64,000 bases of DNA, taken from NCBI RefSeq assembly GCF_024979235.1, contig NZ_JANLCM010000002.1:1178001-1242000 (forward strand), written 5' to 3'. Each line of letters opens with the position of its first letter. Within the stretch, counting starts at the first letter, position 1. Shown piece after piece: positions 8,946 through 18,606 of this stretch. The DNA comes from Herbiconiux aconitum. Its GTDB lineage: Bacteria > Actinomycetota > Actinomycetes > Actinomycetales > Microbacteriaceae. The position numbers were made by a program, and so were the translations under genes. Below the pieces are notes generated by a model, which saw only the letters and a list, made by a program, of their open reading frames with translations, searched no databases and had not been told where the DNA came from.

Positions 8946-11681
8946 TCAGGAGTCCGCGGGCTCGACGGGGGCCGACACCGCCGCCGTGGAGACACGACGA
9001 CTGCGCGAGCGGCCCTGGCCGGGCTGCTTGGGCTCGGGCAGGGCGTCGAGCACCGAATCGAGCAGCTGGGTCGCGTCCTGCGGAGCGACCCGCGGTGCGC
9101 GCGCGGCCTTCTTGACCGGGATGTCGAGGATGGCGATCGCGGGCTCCGCAGCGTCGGCGACAGCATCCTCGGCCGATGCTTCGGCCTTCGCTGCCGGCGG
9201 CTCCACAGCCGGAGAGGCCTCGGAAGCGGTCTCGCCCACGTCGCCGTCGGGCTTCGTGTGCCGCGCCTTACGGCGTCGCGAGGAAGAGCTCGCCGCACGG
9301 CCGACGTCGGGCGCCGACTGCTCCGGCTGAGCCTCTGCCGCCGGGGCGGCGGAGGCCTCGGCCGGGGTGACCTCGGCCGGCGCGTCCGTCGTCGACGCCT
9401 GCTCGGCCTTGTCGTGACCGTTCGCCGCCGCGATGGTGGAAGCCGCGATCTGGGCGAGCGCGTTCTTCGCGTCGTCGGTGATGGCGTGGGTGACGACGCT
9501 GCCGCCGCCATTGCCGTTGCCGGAACCCGAAGAATGCGACGAGCCGTTCGATCCGCCGTTGCCGCCGGAGTTGCCGCCCCGACCACGGCGACCGCCGCCG
9601 GATGTCTGCTGCTGGCCACCGCCGTTGCCGTTGCCCGAAGACCGGTGCTTCACCACGGGGTCGTGGTGGATGATGATTCCGCGGCCGGCGCAGACCTCGC
9701 AGGGCTCGCTGAACGACTCGATGAGCCCGAGGCCGAGCTTCTTGCGGGTCATCTGCACGAGTCCGAGCGAGGTGACCTCCGCCACCTGATGCTTGGTGCG
9801 GTCGCGGCTCAGGCACTCGATCAGGCGTCGGAGCACCAGATCACGGTTGGTCTCGAGCACCATGTCGATGAAGTCGACCACGATGATTCCGCCGATGTCG
9901 CGGAGGCGGAGTTGCCGCACGATCTCCTCGGCTGCTTCGAGGTTGTTCTTCGTGACGGTCTCTTCGAGGTTTCCGCCGGAGCCCACGAACTTGCCCGTGT
10001 TGACGTCGACGACGGTCATCGCCTCGGTGCGGTCGATCACGAGCGAGCCGCCGGAGGGCAGCCAGACCTTGCGGTCGAGCGCCTTCTCGATCTGCTCCGA
10101 GACGCGGTACTCGTCGAAGGCATCCCGCTCGCCCTCGTACTTCTCGACACGCTCGAGCAGGTCGGGCGCCACGGCGCGCAGGTAGTTCTCGATGGTGGCC
10201 TGAGCCTCGTCGCCCGAGATGACGAGCTTGTGGAAGTCTTCGTTGAAGACGTCGCGCACGATCTTGATCAGCAGGTCGGGCTCGGAGTGCAGCAGGTGCG
10301 GAGCCTGCTGCTTCGTGACCTGCTCGCTGATGTCGGCCCACTGGTTGGTGAGGCGGGTGACGTCGAGCGTCAGCTGCTCCTCGGTGGCGCCCTCGGCCGC
10401 GGTGCGCACGATCACGCCCACGTTCTCGGGCAGCACCTCCTTGAGGATGCGCTTGAGGCGTGCCCGCTCGGTGTCGGGGAGCTTCCGCGAAATGCCGTTC
10501 ATGGAGCCGTTCGGCACGTAGACGAGATAGCGGCCCGGCAGGCTCACCTGGCTCGTCAGGCGCGCGCCCTTGTGACCCACCGGGTCTTTCGTGACCTGCA
10601 CGAGCACGGTGTCGCCCGACTTCAGCGCGAGCTCGATGCGGCGGGGCTGGGTGCCCTTGCCCTCGGAGTTCTCGGCCGCGGCATCCCAGTCGACCTCGCC
10701 GGAGTAGAGCACGGCGTTGCGGCCGCGCCCGATGTCGACGAAGGCGGCCTCCATGCTCGGCAGCACGTTCTGCACGCGGCCGAGGTAGACGTTGCCGATG
10801 AGCGAGGCGTCCTGCGCCTTCGCGACGTAGTGCTCGACGAGCACACCGTCTTCGAGCACACCGATCTGGATCTTGTTGTTCTTGGCGCGCACCACCATCA
10901 CACGATCGACGGCCTCGCGGCGGGCGAGGAACTCAGCCTCCGTGATGACCGGGCGGCGGCGACCGGCGTCGCGCCCGTCGCGGCGGCGCTGCTTCTTGGC
11001 CTCGAGGCGGGTGGAACCCTTGATGCGCTGGGGCTCGGTGATGAGATCGGGCTCACGCGGCGTGCGCACCTTGACGACGGTGTTCGCCGGGTCGCCTTCT
11101 CCCCCACGGTTCTCCTCGCCGGAGCGGCGACGCGAGCGCCGGCGCACGGTGGAGGAGTCGGAGGGCTGGTCGTCGTCGCGCGGGTCGCGGTCACGAGGAT
11201 CGCGGTCGCGCGGGTCACGGTCACGCGGGTCACGGTCACGCGGATCGCGGTCGCGCTCGCGCCCGTCGCGGTCGCCCCGCGGCGGAAGTGGCGGCAGATC
11301 GGGCAGATCCGGCGCCTGGAAGATCAGCGAGGTGGTGCTGAGCGCCCGAACGACCGGCTTCTCGGCCACCGGGGTCTCGACGGTTCCGCTGGATGCGACC
11401 GCGAACGGCGCGAGGCCGGGCTCGTCGTCGTGCCCACCCTCGACCACGGGAGTCCCCGCGACCGGAGCGTTCGGCTCGGCGATGGGCCCACCGCCCGACC
11501 CAGCGTCAGCAGAGGCCACCACCGGGGCTTCGGGAGCCGCGACCGGATTGTCGGGAACGACGGATGCCGGGGCATCCGTCTTCTTCACCGCTCGGCGTGA
11601 GCCGAACAGCCGGGACTTGCGACGACCCGATCCCTCTCCGTTGTTCGAACCATTGTCATTGTCTGAAATTTTCTCCACCAT
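8946..11681 (-). CDS. rne: Ribonuclease E/G
   Basis: 911-aa endoribonuclease for mRNA decay and rRNA processing. Residues 1-230 are a disordered, charged extension with five DRDPR repeats. The S1-like RNA-binding domain starts near residue 295 (VYLGRVQNVLPSMEAAFVDI). The catalytic core carries VDVNTGKF near 559 and VVDFIDM shortly after, with the metal-binding Asp residues. The zinc-link Cys pair is CEVCAGRG near 663. A Gly/Asn-rich and then Ala/Glu-rich C-terminal tail ends in RSRSRRVS. This N- and C-extended form is usual in actinobacteria. The ATG has AAGGAG about 10 nt upstream. Confidence 0.95.
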   Translation of the reverse strand: MVEKISDNDNGSNNGEGSGRRKSRLFGSRRAVKKTDAPASVVPDNPVAAPEAPVVASADAGSGGGPIAEPNAPVAGTPVVEGGHDDEPGLAPFAVASSGTVETPVAEKPVVRALSTTSLIFQAPDLPDLPPLPPRGDRDGRERDRDPRDRDPRDRDPRDRDPRDRDPRDDDQPSDSSTVRRRSRRRSGEENRGGEGDPANTVVKVRTPREPDLITEPQRIKGSTRLEAKKQRRRDGRDAGRRRPVITEAEFLARREAVDRVMVVRAKNNKIQIGVLEDGVLVEHYVAKAQDASLIGNVYLGRVQNVLPSMEAAFVDIGRGRNAVLYSGEVDWDAAAENSEGKGTQPRRIELALKSGDTVLVQVTKDPVGHKGARLTSQVSLPGRYLVYVPNGSMNGISRKLPDTERARLKRILKEVLPENVGVIVRTAAEGATEEQLTLDVTRLTNQWADISEQVTKQQAPHLLHSEPDLLIKIVRDVFNEDFHKLVISGDEAQATIENYLRAVAPDLLERVEKYEGERDAFDEYRVSEQIEKALDRKVWLPSGGSLVIDRTEAMTVVDVNTGKFVGSGGNLEETVTKNNLEAAEEIVRQLRLRDIGGIIVVDFIDMVLETNRDLVLRRLIECLSRDRTKHQVAEVTSLGLVQMTRKKLGLGLIESFSEPCEVCAGRGIIIHHDPVVKHRSSGNGNGGGQQQTSGGGRRGRGGNSGGNGGSNGSSHSSGSGNGNGGGSVVTHAITDDAKNALAQIAASTIAAANGHDKAEQASTTDAPAEVTPAEASAAPAAEAQPEQSAPDVGRAASSSSRRRKARHTKPDGDVGETASEASPAVEPPAAKAEASAEDAVADAAEPAIAILDIPVKKAARAPRVAPQDATQLLDSVLDALPEPKQPGQGRSRSRRVSTAAVSAPVEPADS
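11170..11265. repeat. 15-bp tandem repeat inside rne
   Basis: About five copies of a 15-bp unit (cgggtcacggtcacg and variants) encode successive DRDPR pentapeptides in the disordered N-terminal part of RNase E/G. Copy number is likely to vary between strains by slippage, and each change keeps the frame. Confidence 0.8.
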
Positions 11682-11933
11682 CTCTGGTGCACTCCTTGCC
11701 AGCCGGAGGCCTTCGCCTGCCAGCAGGTACTCTCACGAGCGAAGTTCCGCGTTCGCGAAATACTCCGCCAATCTCGTTGACCAATGCGCGGTTTCGCGCT
11801 CTATCCGTTCGGGTCTCGTGCCGCGCGGCGCGCAGCGGGCCCGATAAGTCTTCTTCAGAGGTTCCACGTCATTCGTGGACTTCCACGCTCGATTATCGCA
11901 CGCATTCCCAGATTGCTCGCGATTGGCCTGTGC

Positions 11934-11939
11934 AACAAT
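11934..11939 (+). promoter_or_regulatory. Candidate leaderless -10 of VKOR gene
   Basis: AACAAT, 6 nt before GTG 11946. The GGAG just upstream of the GTG is too close (1 nt) to act as a normal ribosome-binding site, so leaderless initiation is the better explanation. Confidence 0.45.
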
Positions 11940-11945
11940 CGGAGC

Positions 11946-12560
11946 GTGCCAGCCCAGACCGAGCCATATCGCCGCCCGATCGGTCTCGCCGTCTTCCTCA
12001 TCGTGGCGGGTGTGGTGGGCTGGTACTCCGCGTTCGATCTGACGCTGGAGAAGATCCGGACGCTGATGAATCCCGGTTATGTGCCGAGCTGCGACATCTC
12101 GCCGCTCGTGACCTGCGGGCCGAACATGGCCAGCGCCCAGGGGTCGGTTTTCGGCTTCCCCAATCCGATCATCGGGGTGGCGGCCTTCGTGGCGCCGATC
12201 GTGGTCGGCGTCGCCATCCTGGCCGGCGCCCGCTTCGCGAAGTGGTTCTGGGTGCTGTTCAACCTCGGCTTCGCGCTCGGCCTGGCCTTCGTGGTCTGGC
12301 TGATCGGCCAGTCCATCTTCGTGCTCGGCACGCTCTGCCCGTATTGCATGCTGGTGTGGCTCGTCATGATCCCGCTGTTCCTCTACGTCACCGCCTACAA
12401 CCTCAAAGAGGGCAACTTCGGCAACGGGGCGGGCAGCCGGGAGATCGCGGCGCTGCTCTACCCGTGGGTGTGGATCGTAGCGGTACTCTGCTACCTCGTG
12501 ATCGTGGTGATGGCGCAACTGCGGCTCGACGCCATCACCTCGATCATCCAGTCCCTCTAG
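11946..12560 (+). CDS. Vitamin K epoxide reductase (VKOR) family protein
   Basis: 204-aa membrane protein with four to five hydrophobic helices. It carries the loop Cys pair (CDISPLVTC) and the active-site CPYC motif of bacterial VKOR. In actinobacteria VKOR replaces DsbB and reoxidises DsbA-type oxidases using menaquinone. The family-typical segment ASAQGSVFGFPNPIIG lies between the two Cys pairs. The GTG start gives an N-terminus with a short hydrophilic head before the first helix. Its TAG stop overlaps the ndk TAG stop at a shared CTAG. No DsbA-like gene is in the window. Confidence 0.9.
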   Translation: MPAQTEPYRRPIGLAVFLIVAGVVGWYSAFDLTLEKIRTLMNPGYVPSCDISPLVTCGPNMASAQGSVFGFPNPIIGVAAFVAPIVVGVAILAGARFAKWFWVLFNLGFALGLAFVVWLIGQSIFVLGTLCPYCMLVWLVMIPLFLYVTAYNLKEGNFGNGAGSREIAALLYPWVWIVAVLCYLVIVVMAQLRLDAITSIIQSL

Positions 12561-12979
12561 TCGAACCAGAGGGCGAGCTCGCGGGCCGCCGACTCCGGCG
12601 AGTCGCTGCCGTGCACGAGGTTCTGCTGCACGGCCAGACCCCAGTCGCGGGCGAGGTCGCCGCGGATCGTGCCGGGAGCGGCGGTGGTGGGGTCGGTGGT
12701 GCCGGCGAGCGAGCGGAAGCCCTCGATCACGCGGTTGCCGGCGATCCGCAAGGCCACGATCGGGCCCGACTCCATGAACTCGACCAGCGGCTCGTAGAAC
12801 GGCTTGCCCTGGTGCTCCTCGTAGTGCTTCGAGAGCAGTTCACGATCGGGCTCGACGAGCTTCACGTCGACGAGCTGGTAGCCCTTCGCCTCGATGCGGC
12901 GCAGGATCTCGCCGGTGAGGTTGCGGGCGACGCCGTCGGGCTTGACGAGGACGAGGGTTTCTTCGACGTGCGTGGTCAC
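12557..12979 (-). CDS. ndk: Nucleoside diphosphate kinase
   Basis: 140 aa. Transfers the gamma-phosphate between NTPs and NDPs through a phospho-His. The active-site region reads QNLVHGSDSPESA (usually NIIHGSD), with the His near residue 120. KPDGVARNLTGEILRRIEAKGY and SGPIVALRIAGNRVI are typical. The GTG start has AAGGATC upstream. First of the run ndk-DUF4233-folC read in the opposite order, all on the minus strand downstream of ileS. The 3' end overlaps the convergent VKOR gene. Confidence 0.97.
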   Translation of the reverse strand: MTTHVEETLVLVKPDGVARNLTGEILRRIEAKGYQLVDVKLVEPDRELLSKHYEEHQGKPFYEPLVEFMESGPIVALRIAGNRVIEGFRSLAGTTDPTTAAPGTIRGDLARDWGLAVQQNLVHGSDSPESAARELALWFD

Positions 12980-13046
12980 GATGATCCTTCCGGGGGTTGC
13001 CGCGAGGTGCGGCGCGAGTTTTCCGAGATCACCCTAGCGGGCGCGA

Positions 13047-13421
13047 CTAGACGTCGTCTTCGGGGGTGTCGGATGCCGCGGAAGCGGCCGCGGCGTTCAT
13101 CTTGTCGATCTGCGCACCCTTCACCATGCAGTAGATCCAGAGGCCGATGAAGATGGCTGCCACGATCGACAGCAACGGCACCAGGATGCACGCCAGCGCG
13201 ATCACGCCCTGCAGCACCCAGCCGAGGGCGTAGCCCCAGCGGTAGCGGAGCAGGGCGGCGTTCGCGAGGAGCAACAGACACAGCACCGCTCCACCGATCA
13301 GAGCGACAGGAGCCGGCAGCGCCTTCAGTCCGAAGATGACCAGCGCGGCGAAGAACATCACCACCGACTCGAACCCGAGCACGATCGCGCCGAGGTTCTG
13401 CCGAACCGAGCTGCTTCTCAT
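13047..13421 (-). CDS. DUF4233 domain-containing membrane protein
   Basis: 124 aa with three to four hydrophobic helices (FESVVMFFAALVIFGLKALP, IGGAVLCLLLLANAALLRYR, GYALGWVLQGVIALACILVP) and a short Ala/Asp-rich C-terminal tail. This matches the actinobacterial DUF4233 family, which regularly sits between folC and ndk. Start ATG 13421 is the first plausible codon after the folC stop at 13435. Function unknown. Confidence 0.88.
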   Translation of the reverse strand: MRSSSVRQNLGAIVLGFESVVMFFAALVIFGLKALPAPVALIGGAVLCLLLLANAALLRYRWGYALGWVLQGVIALACILVPLLSIVAAIFIGLWIYCMVKGAQIDKMNAAAASAASDTPEDDV

Positions 13422-13434
13422 GCCGGGCCGCCCA

Positions 13435-14898
13435 TCATTTCCATTCCTCGGCGGCGGCGATCTGGATGACCTCGCCCACCAGGGTGATCGACCCGGTGAC
13501 GACCACAGCACCCTTCTCGGTCTCGCCCGCGAGGTCGCGGGCCTGCTCGAGGGCGGAGGCGAGGTCGGGCTCGACCAGCACGCGGTCGGCACCGGCGATG
13601 CGCACGACGATCGAGGCGAGCTCGTCGGGGTCGATCGCGCGATCCGACGACGAGGAGGTGACGACGAAGTCGGTAACTGCGGGGTCGAGGGCGCGGATGA
13701 TTCCCTCCACGTCTTTGTCGGCGAGCACCGCGATGACGGCCACCACCTTGTCGAAGGTGAAGTACTCGCCGAGTGCGGCCGCGAGAGCCCCTGCCCCGCC
13801 GGGATTGTGCGCGGCATCCACCAGCACGGTCGGTTCGGTTCCGACCAGCTGGAGCCGGCCGGGCGAGCTGGCGGTGGCGAAGCCCTCGGTGATGACACCC
13901 TCGGTGAGCGCCTGCGTGCCGCCGCCGATGAACGACTCGACGGCCGCGACAGCGACCGCCGCATTGTGCCCCTGATGGTTGCCGTAGAGCGGCAGGAAGA
14001 TCTCCCGGTACGTACCGGCGAGTCCCTGCACCGAGACCAGCTGGCCGCCGACAGCGACCGTCGACTCGAGCAATGTGAAGCGGTCGCCCTCGACCGCGAA
14101 GGTCGACTCGGAGAGTTCTGCGGCGCGTTCGAGCTCGGCGAGCGCCTCGACGGGCTGGGCCGCACTGACCACCTGGGCAGCCGGCTTGATGATGCCCGAC
14201 TTGGTGCGCGCGATCTCGGCCACCGTGTTGCCGAGCCGTGCCGTGTGGTCGAGAGAGATCGGCGTGAACACGGCGACCTGGCCGTCGCCGACGTTCGTGG
14301 AATCCCACTCGCCACCCATGCCGACCTCGATCACAGCGACATCGACCGGGGCATCGGCGAAGGAGGCGAAAGCGAGCACCGAGAGCGCCTCGAAGAAGGT
14401 GAGGCGCGGCTCCCCCGCGGCATCGAGCTCGGTGTCGACCAGGTCGAGGAAGGGTTCGATGTCGCGCCAGTTGGCCGCGAGCGCCTCGTTCGAGATAGGC
14501 ACGCCATCGATGGTGATGCGTTCGTTCACGCGCTCGAGATGAGGGCTCGTGAACAGACCCGTGCGGAGACCGGATGCGCGAAGCAGACTTTCGATGATGC
14601 GGCTCGTACTGGTCTTGCCGTTGGTGCCGGTGATGTGGATGATCGGATACGACCGCTGCGGGTCGCCGAGCAGCTCCACGACGCGCCGGCTGGCGGAGAG
14701 TCTCGGCTGCGGGGCCGCCTCGCCGAGACGGGCGAGCAGGTCGGCGTAGACCGCGTCGCCCTCCTCCACGAACTCGTCGGGCGCATCGAGGCCGGCCGAT
14801 TCGAAGTCGCCCTCGCGTTCGCCGTCGAACTCGGCGTTCTCGTCTTCCGGGTCGTCTGCGGGCGGGCCGAAATCTCCACCGAAGAACTGATCAGACAT
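13435..14898 (-). CDS. folC: Dihydrofolate/folylpolyglutamate synthase FolC
   Basis: 487 aa. Adds glutamate to dihydropteroate and to folates. The P-loop [13 protein letters not shown] lies near residue 95, with the Mur-ligase-like motifs [17 protein letters not shown] and [12 protein letters not shown]. The N-terminal 45 residues are an acidic extension (Asp/Glu-rich) not present in E. coli FolC. It overlaps the end of ileS by 8 nt, so it is likely read from the same transcript, which would place it under the ileS T-box promoter. Confidence 0.95.
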   Translation of the reverse strand: MSDQFFGGDFGPPADDPEDENAEFDGEREGDFESAGLDAPDEFVEEGDAVYADLLARLGEAAPQPRLSASRRVVELLGDPQRSYPIIHITGTNGKTSTSRIIESLLRASGLRTGLFTSPHLERVNERITIDGVPISNEALAANWRDIEPFLDLVDTELDAAGEPRLTFFEALSVLAFASFADAPVDVAVIEVGMGGEWDSTNVGDGQVAVFTPISLDHTARLGNTVAEIARTKSGIIKPAAQVVSAAQPVEALAELERAAELSESTFAVEGDRFTLLESTVAVGGQLVSVQGLAGTYREIFLPLYGNHQGHNAAVAVAAVESFIGGGTQALTEGVITEGFATASSPGRLQLVGTEPTVLVDAAHNPGGAGALAAALGEYFTFDKVVAVIAVLADKDVEGIIRALDPAVTDFVVTSSSSDRAIDPDELASIVVRIAGADRVLVEPDLASALEQARDLAGETEKGAVVVTGSITLVGEVIQIAAAEEWK

Positions 14899-17800
14899 TC
14901 TGGGTCACCGACTTCCGGCTCACGGCGATGAGGAACTCATCCTGGTTGGCGTATTTGCCCGCACTGACGCGGGCGAAGTGCTCGGGAGCTGCCGAAGCCA
15001 CCGTGCCGAGCCACTCCGAAGCGAGAACATCACGATAGCCCTCGATCGACGGCGTGTCGCGGGGCGAGTGCACCGCGAAGTCGGTGGCGAGGGTCTCCCC
15101 GGCCACGTCGACGGAGGCGCCCCCGTCGCCACCCGTACCGCCGGCGACGGCTGACGCCACCGCGTCGGCATCCGCGTCGGAGAAGAAGACCAGGTCGAGG
15201 GCGATGCGGTCGCTCACGTCGAATCCTGCCGACTTGCGCGCATCCTGAACCGCGCGGATGACGTCGCGGGCGAGACCCTCGGCCTCGAGCTCGGGAGTGA
15301 GGGTGGTGTCGAGCAGCACGAAGCCGCCGGTGGGCAGCAGCGCCAGCGCGCTGGTGTGCGCTTCGCCTGTGCCGTCAGCGGATGCCGCGGCGGCCGCCTC
15401 GAGCACCAGCTCGTACTCCCCCTGCAGAAGGTCGATGCCCCCCGACGTCACCACGCCGTTGGCCTCCGACCACTGGCCGGTGCGGGCGCCCTGGATGGCC
15501 TGCTGCACGCTCTTGCCGAGCCGCGGGCCGGCCACCCTCGCGTTGACGGTGAGCCGGGACGTGATGCCGAACTCGGCCGCGGTGGTTTCGCTCTGGTTCA
15601 CGAAGGTCACGCTCTTGACGTTGAGCTCGTCTTTCAGGATGCCCTCGAACTGCGCGAGCGCATCCGCGTCATCGGTCACGATCGTGAGCCCGGCGAGCGG
15701 CAGGCGCACCCGCAGGCCGTTGGCCTTGCGGAGCGAGAGCACCGTCGAGGAGATGGCGCGCACGGAGTCCATGGTGTGCACGAGGCCCGCATCGGCTGGG
15801 AAGAGGTTCTCGCTCGGCCAGTCGGTGAGGTGCACACTGCGGCCTCCGGTGAGGCCCTTCCACATCGATTCCGCGACCAGCGGGATGAGCGGGGCCGCGA
15901 CCCGCGTGACCGTCTCGAGCACCGTGTAGAGGGTGTCGAATGCGGCGTGGTCGTCGCCGGTCCAGAAGCGGTCACGGGATCGCCGCACGTACCAGTTCGT
16001 GAGCACGTCGGCGAAGTCGCGGAGCTTCGCCGCCGCGAGCGTCGCATCCAGCGATTCGAAATCGGCGGTGACGCTCTGCACGAGCTCGCGGGTCTTCGCG
16101 AGCAGGTAGCGGTCGAGCACGTCGGTCGAGTCGGTGCGCCAGCGCGCTTCATATCCGCCCGGTTCGGCGGTATTGGCGTAGAGGGTGAAGAAGTAATAGG
16201 TCGACCACAGCGGCAGCAGCAGTTCGCGCACGCCCTGGCGGATGCCCTCCTCGGTCACGATCAGGTTGCCGCCCCGCAGCACCGGGCTCGACATGAGGAA
16301 CCAGCGCATCGCATCCGAGCCGTCGCGGTCGAAGACCTCCGAGACATCCGGATAGTTGCGCAGCGACTTCGACATCTTCTGACCGTCGTTGCCGAGCACG
16401 ATGCCGTGGCTGATGACGTTCTTGAAGGCCGGCCGGTCGAACAGCGCGGTCGAGAGCACGTGCATGAGATAGAACCAGCCGCGGGTCTGCCCGATGTACT
16501 CCACGATGAAGTCGGCCGGGCTGTGGGTGGCGAACCACTCCTGGTTCTCGAACGGGTAGTGCACCTGGGCGAAGGGCATCGATCCGGAGTCGAACCAGAC
16601 GTCGAAGACATCCGGGATGCGCCGCATCGTGCTGCGCCCGGTGGGGTCGTCGGGGTTCGGTCGGGTGAGGTCGTCGATGTAGGGGCGGTGCAGATCGGGC
16701 TCGCCCGAACTGTTCACGGGAAGGCGGCCGAAATCGCGCTCGAGCTCCTCGAGCGAGCCGTAGACGTCGATGCGCGGGTGGTTGGGGTCGTCGCTCTTCC
16801 ACACCGGGATGGGCGAACCCCAGTAACGGTTGCGCGAGATCGACCAGTCGCGGGCTCCGGAGAGCCACTTGCCGAACTGGCCGTCTTTCACGTTCTCGGG
16901 AACCCACTCGATCTGCTGGTTGAGCTCCTCCATCCGCTCGCGGATGGTGGTGACGCGCACGAACCAGCTCGACACCGCCTTGTAGATGAGCGGATTGCGG
17001 CACCGCCAGCAGTGCGGGTAGCTGTGCTCGTAGCTGGCCTGACGCACGAGCCGTCCGGCCGCGCGCAGCATCTGCGTCAGCGGCTTGTTGGCATCGAAGA
17101 CGTGCTGCCCCTCGACATCCGGAACGCTGGAGAGAAAGCGGCCGCCGTCGTCGACGGAGATGATGACCGGGATGCCCGCCGCCTCGCAGGCCTTCTGGTC
17201 TTCTTCACCGTAGGCGGGTGCCTGGTGCACGATGCCGGTGCCGTCGCCGGTGGACACGTAGTCGGCCACCAGGATCTGCCAGGCGTTCTGGGTGCCGTAC
17301 TTCTCGGTGTCGGCGTAGTAGTCCCAGATGCGGTCGTAGGCCACCCCCTCGAGGTCACGGCCGTAGTAGGCGGCGCGGCGGCCGGTGCCGGGCTCGGTGG
17401 CCCAGCGCTCGGCGGCGGCGAGCGCCTCGGCGGCCGACTCGTAGCCGAGGTCTTTGGCGTAGGAGCCCACGAGCTCGCGGGCGAGCAGGAACTCCTGGCC
17501 CTGCAGGTGCTCCTGCACACCGCTCCGCTCCCCGGGCGCCAGAGCGTGCGGCACCACGACGTATTCGATGTCGGGGCCCACGGCGAGGGCGAGGTTGGTG
17601 GGAAGGGTCCAGGGGGTCGTCGTCCAGGCCAAGGCTTCGACGCCGGTGAGGCCGAGCGACTCCGCACGCGTGCCGACGAGGGGGAAGGTGACGGTGACCG
17701 TTTGGTCTTGACGCATCTTGTAGACGTCGTCGTCCATCCGCAGCTCGTGGTTGGAGAGCGGGGTCTCGTCTTTCCAGCAGTAGGGCAGCACGCGGTAGCC

Positions 17801-18343
17801 CTCGTAAGCGAGGCCCTTCGTGTGCAGCTCCTTGAAGGCCCAGAGCACCGACTCCATGAAGGTGATGTCCAGCGTCTTGTAGTCGTTGTCGAAGTCGACC
17901 CAGCGGGCTTGGCGGGTGACGTAGTCCTGCCACTCGTGCGTGTACTTCAGCACCGACTTGCGGCTCGCCGAGTTGAAGACCTCGACGCCCATCTCCTCGA
18001 TCTGGCTCTTCTCGGTGATGCCGAGCTGCTTCATCGCCTCGAGCTCGGCGGGCAGGCCGTGGGTGTCCCAGCCGAAACGGCGCTCCACCTTCTTGCCGCG
18101 CATGGTCTGGAAGCGCGGAAAGAGGTCTTTGGCGTAGCCGGTGAGGAGGTGCCCGTAGTGGGGCAGGCCGTTCGCGAACGGCGGGCCGTCGTAGAAGACC
18201 CACTCCGGCGCATCCGCCCGGTTCTGGATGCTGGCGCGGAAGGTGTCGTCGCCCTTCCAGAACGCGAGCACGCCCTCTTCGAGCGCGGGGAAGCTCGGCG
18301 AGGGCACGACGGCGCTGAACTCGTGGGAATCTTTGGGGTACAT
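14891..18343 (-). CDS. ileS: Isoleucyl-tRNA synthetase
   Basis: 1150 aa. Charges tRNA-Ile. Class I motifs are present: HYGH (HIGH equivalent) in [20 protein letters not shown] and KMSKS in [10 protein letters not shown]. The editing domain is recognisable ([17 protein letters not shown]). The length and order fit the eukaryote-like form common in actinobacteria, which is often naturally mupirocin-tolerant (family knowledge, not shown here). Start ATG 18343 follows AGGAGAACC; the longer open frame upstream belongs to the leader. The Shine-Dalgarno is part of a T-box switch. Confidence 0.97.
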   Translation of the reverse strand: MYPKDSHEFSAVVPSPSFPALEEGVLAFWKGDDTFRASIQNRADAPEWVFYDGPPFANGLPHYGHLLTGYAKDLFPRFQTMRGKKVERRFGWDTHGLPAELEAMKQLGITEKSQIEEMGVEVFNSASRKSVLKYTHEWQDYVTRQARWVDFDNDYKTLDITFMESVLWAFKELHTKGLAYEGYRVLPYCWKDETPLSNHELRMDDDVYKMRQDQTVTVTFPLVGTRAESLGLTGVEALAWTTTPWTLPTNLALAVGPDIEYVVVPHALAPGERSGVQEHLQGQEFLLARELVGSYAKDLGYESAAEALAAAERWATEPGTGRRAAYYGRDLEGVAYDRIWDYYADTEKYGTQNAWQILVADYVSTGDGTGIVHQAPAYGEEDQKACEAAGIPVIISVDDGGRFLSSVPDVEGQHVFDANKPLTQMLRAAGRLVRQASYEHSYPHCWRCRNPLIYKAVSSWFVRVTTIRERMEELNQQIEWVPENVKDGQFGKWLSGARDWSISRNRYWGSPIPVWKSDDPNHPRIDVYGSLEELERDFGRLPVNSSGEPDLHRPYIDDLTRPNPDDPTGRSTMRRIPDVFDVWFDSGSMPFAQVHYPFENQEWFATHSPADFIVEYIGQTRGWFYLMHVLSTALFDRPAFKNVISHGIVLGNDGQKMSKSLRNYPDVSEVFDRDGSDAMRWFLMSSPVLRGGNLIVTEEGIRQGVRELLLPLWSTYYFFTLYANTAEPGGYEARWRTDSTDVLDRYLLAKTRELVQSVTADFESLDATLAAAKLRDFADVLTNWYVRRSRDRFWTGDDHAAFDTLYTVLETVTRVAAPLIPLVAESMWKGLTGGRSVHLTDWPSENLFPADAGLVHTMDSVRAISSTVLSLRKANGLRVRLPLAGLTIVTDDADALAQFEGILKDELNVKSVTFVNQSETTAAEFGITSRLTVNARVAGPRLGKSVQQAIQGARTGQWSEANGVVTSGGIDLLQGEYELVLEAAAAASADGTGEAHTSALALLPTGGFVLLDTTLTPELEAEGLARDVIRAVQDARKSAGFDVSDRIALDLVFFSDADADAVASAVAGGTGGDGGASVDVAGETLATDFAVHSPRDTPSIEGYRDVLASEWLGTVASAAPEHFARVSAGKYANQDEFLIAVSRKSVTQNV

Positions 18344-18348
18344 GGTTC

Positions 18349-18594
18349 TCCTGGACGGCCTGATCTGTGCTGCTGCACTGTCCGCACTGCGGATCGATGC
18401 TGCTCTGTCCACGAGGACGGATCGGAGCTCCGCTCCCCACCGTGGTACCACCTCGCTTGCCGGTTCCGCCGCTTTCGCGTGGCGCCGACCGCTTGTTCTT
18501 AGGCTTTGACGGGCCCGACCCGTTCGGTTCTACCGGATGCTCGCGCACCCTTCTTCCGACGACTCCCCGGTGATTGCCGGTTCACAGCCATGGT
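18349..18594 (-). promoter_or_regulatory. Translational T-box riboswitch of ileS
   Basis: Leader of about 250 nt on the minus strand. The T-box core TGGTACC is at 18450-18444, in the context AGGTGGTACCACGG. Two exclusive pairings can be read. Antisequestrator: CGAGG (18455-18451) with CCTCG (18416-18412). Sequestrator: TCCTcgtGGAC (18417-18407) with GTCCAGGA (18356-18349), which buries the ileS Shine-Dalgarno. Upstream, CCGG-CAATCA-CCGG (18580-18567) is a tiny hairpin whose loop holds the Ile codon ATC (18574-18572), as in ultrashort Stem I T-boxes of actinobacteria. Uncharged tRNA-Ile should favour the antisequestrator and free the ribosome-binding site. Confidence 0.85.
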
Positions 18595-18600
18595 GCGGTA

Positions 18601-18606
18601 ATTCTA
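18601..18606 (-). promoter_or_regulatory. Candidate -10 of the ileS leader
   Basis: TAGAAT on the minus strand. It would start transcription near 18594, just upstream of Stem I of the T-box. No convincing -35 is visible; the region upstream is the 3' end of the tetR gene. Confidence 0.4.

Noticed and set aside
11170..11265. Possible CRISPR or direct-repeat array
   Set aside because: The repeats are 15 bp, contiguous and in frame within rne; there are no spacers. No CRISPR array or cas gene was seen in the window.
8625..11600. 991-residue open frame on the plus strand opposite rne
   Set aside because: It is the antisense shadow of RNase E/G; composition is Arg/Gly/Val/His-rich without any recognisable motif. 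High GC makes such frames common.
18358..18451. N-terminal extension of IleS into the leader
   Set aside because: This frame lies in the T-box expression platform; the true ATG has its own AGGAG.
15356..18502. 1048-residue open frame on the plus strand opposite ileS
   Set aside because: Shadow of ileS, whose HIGH and KMSKS motifs are certain; the antisense translation has no family pattern.
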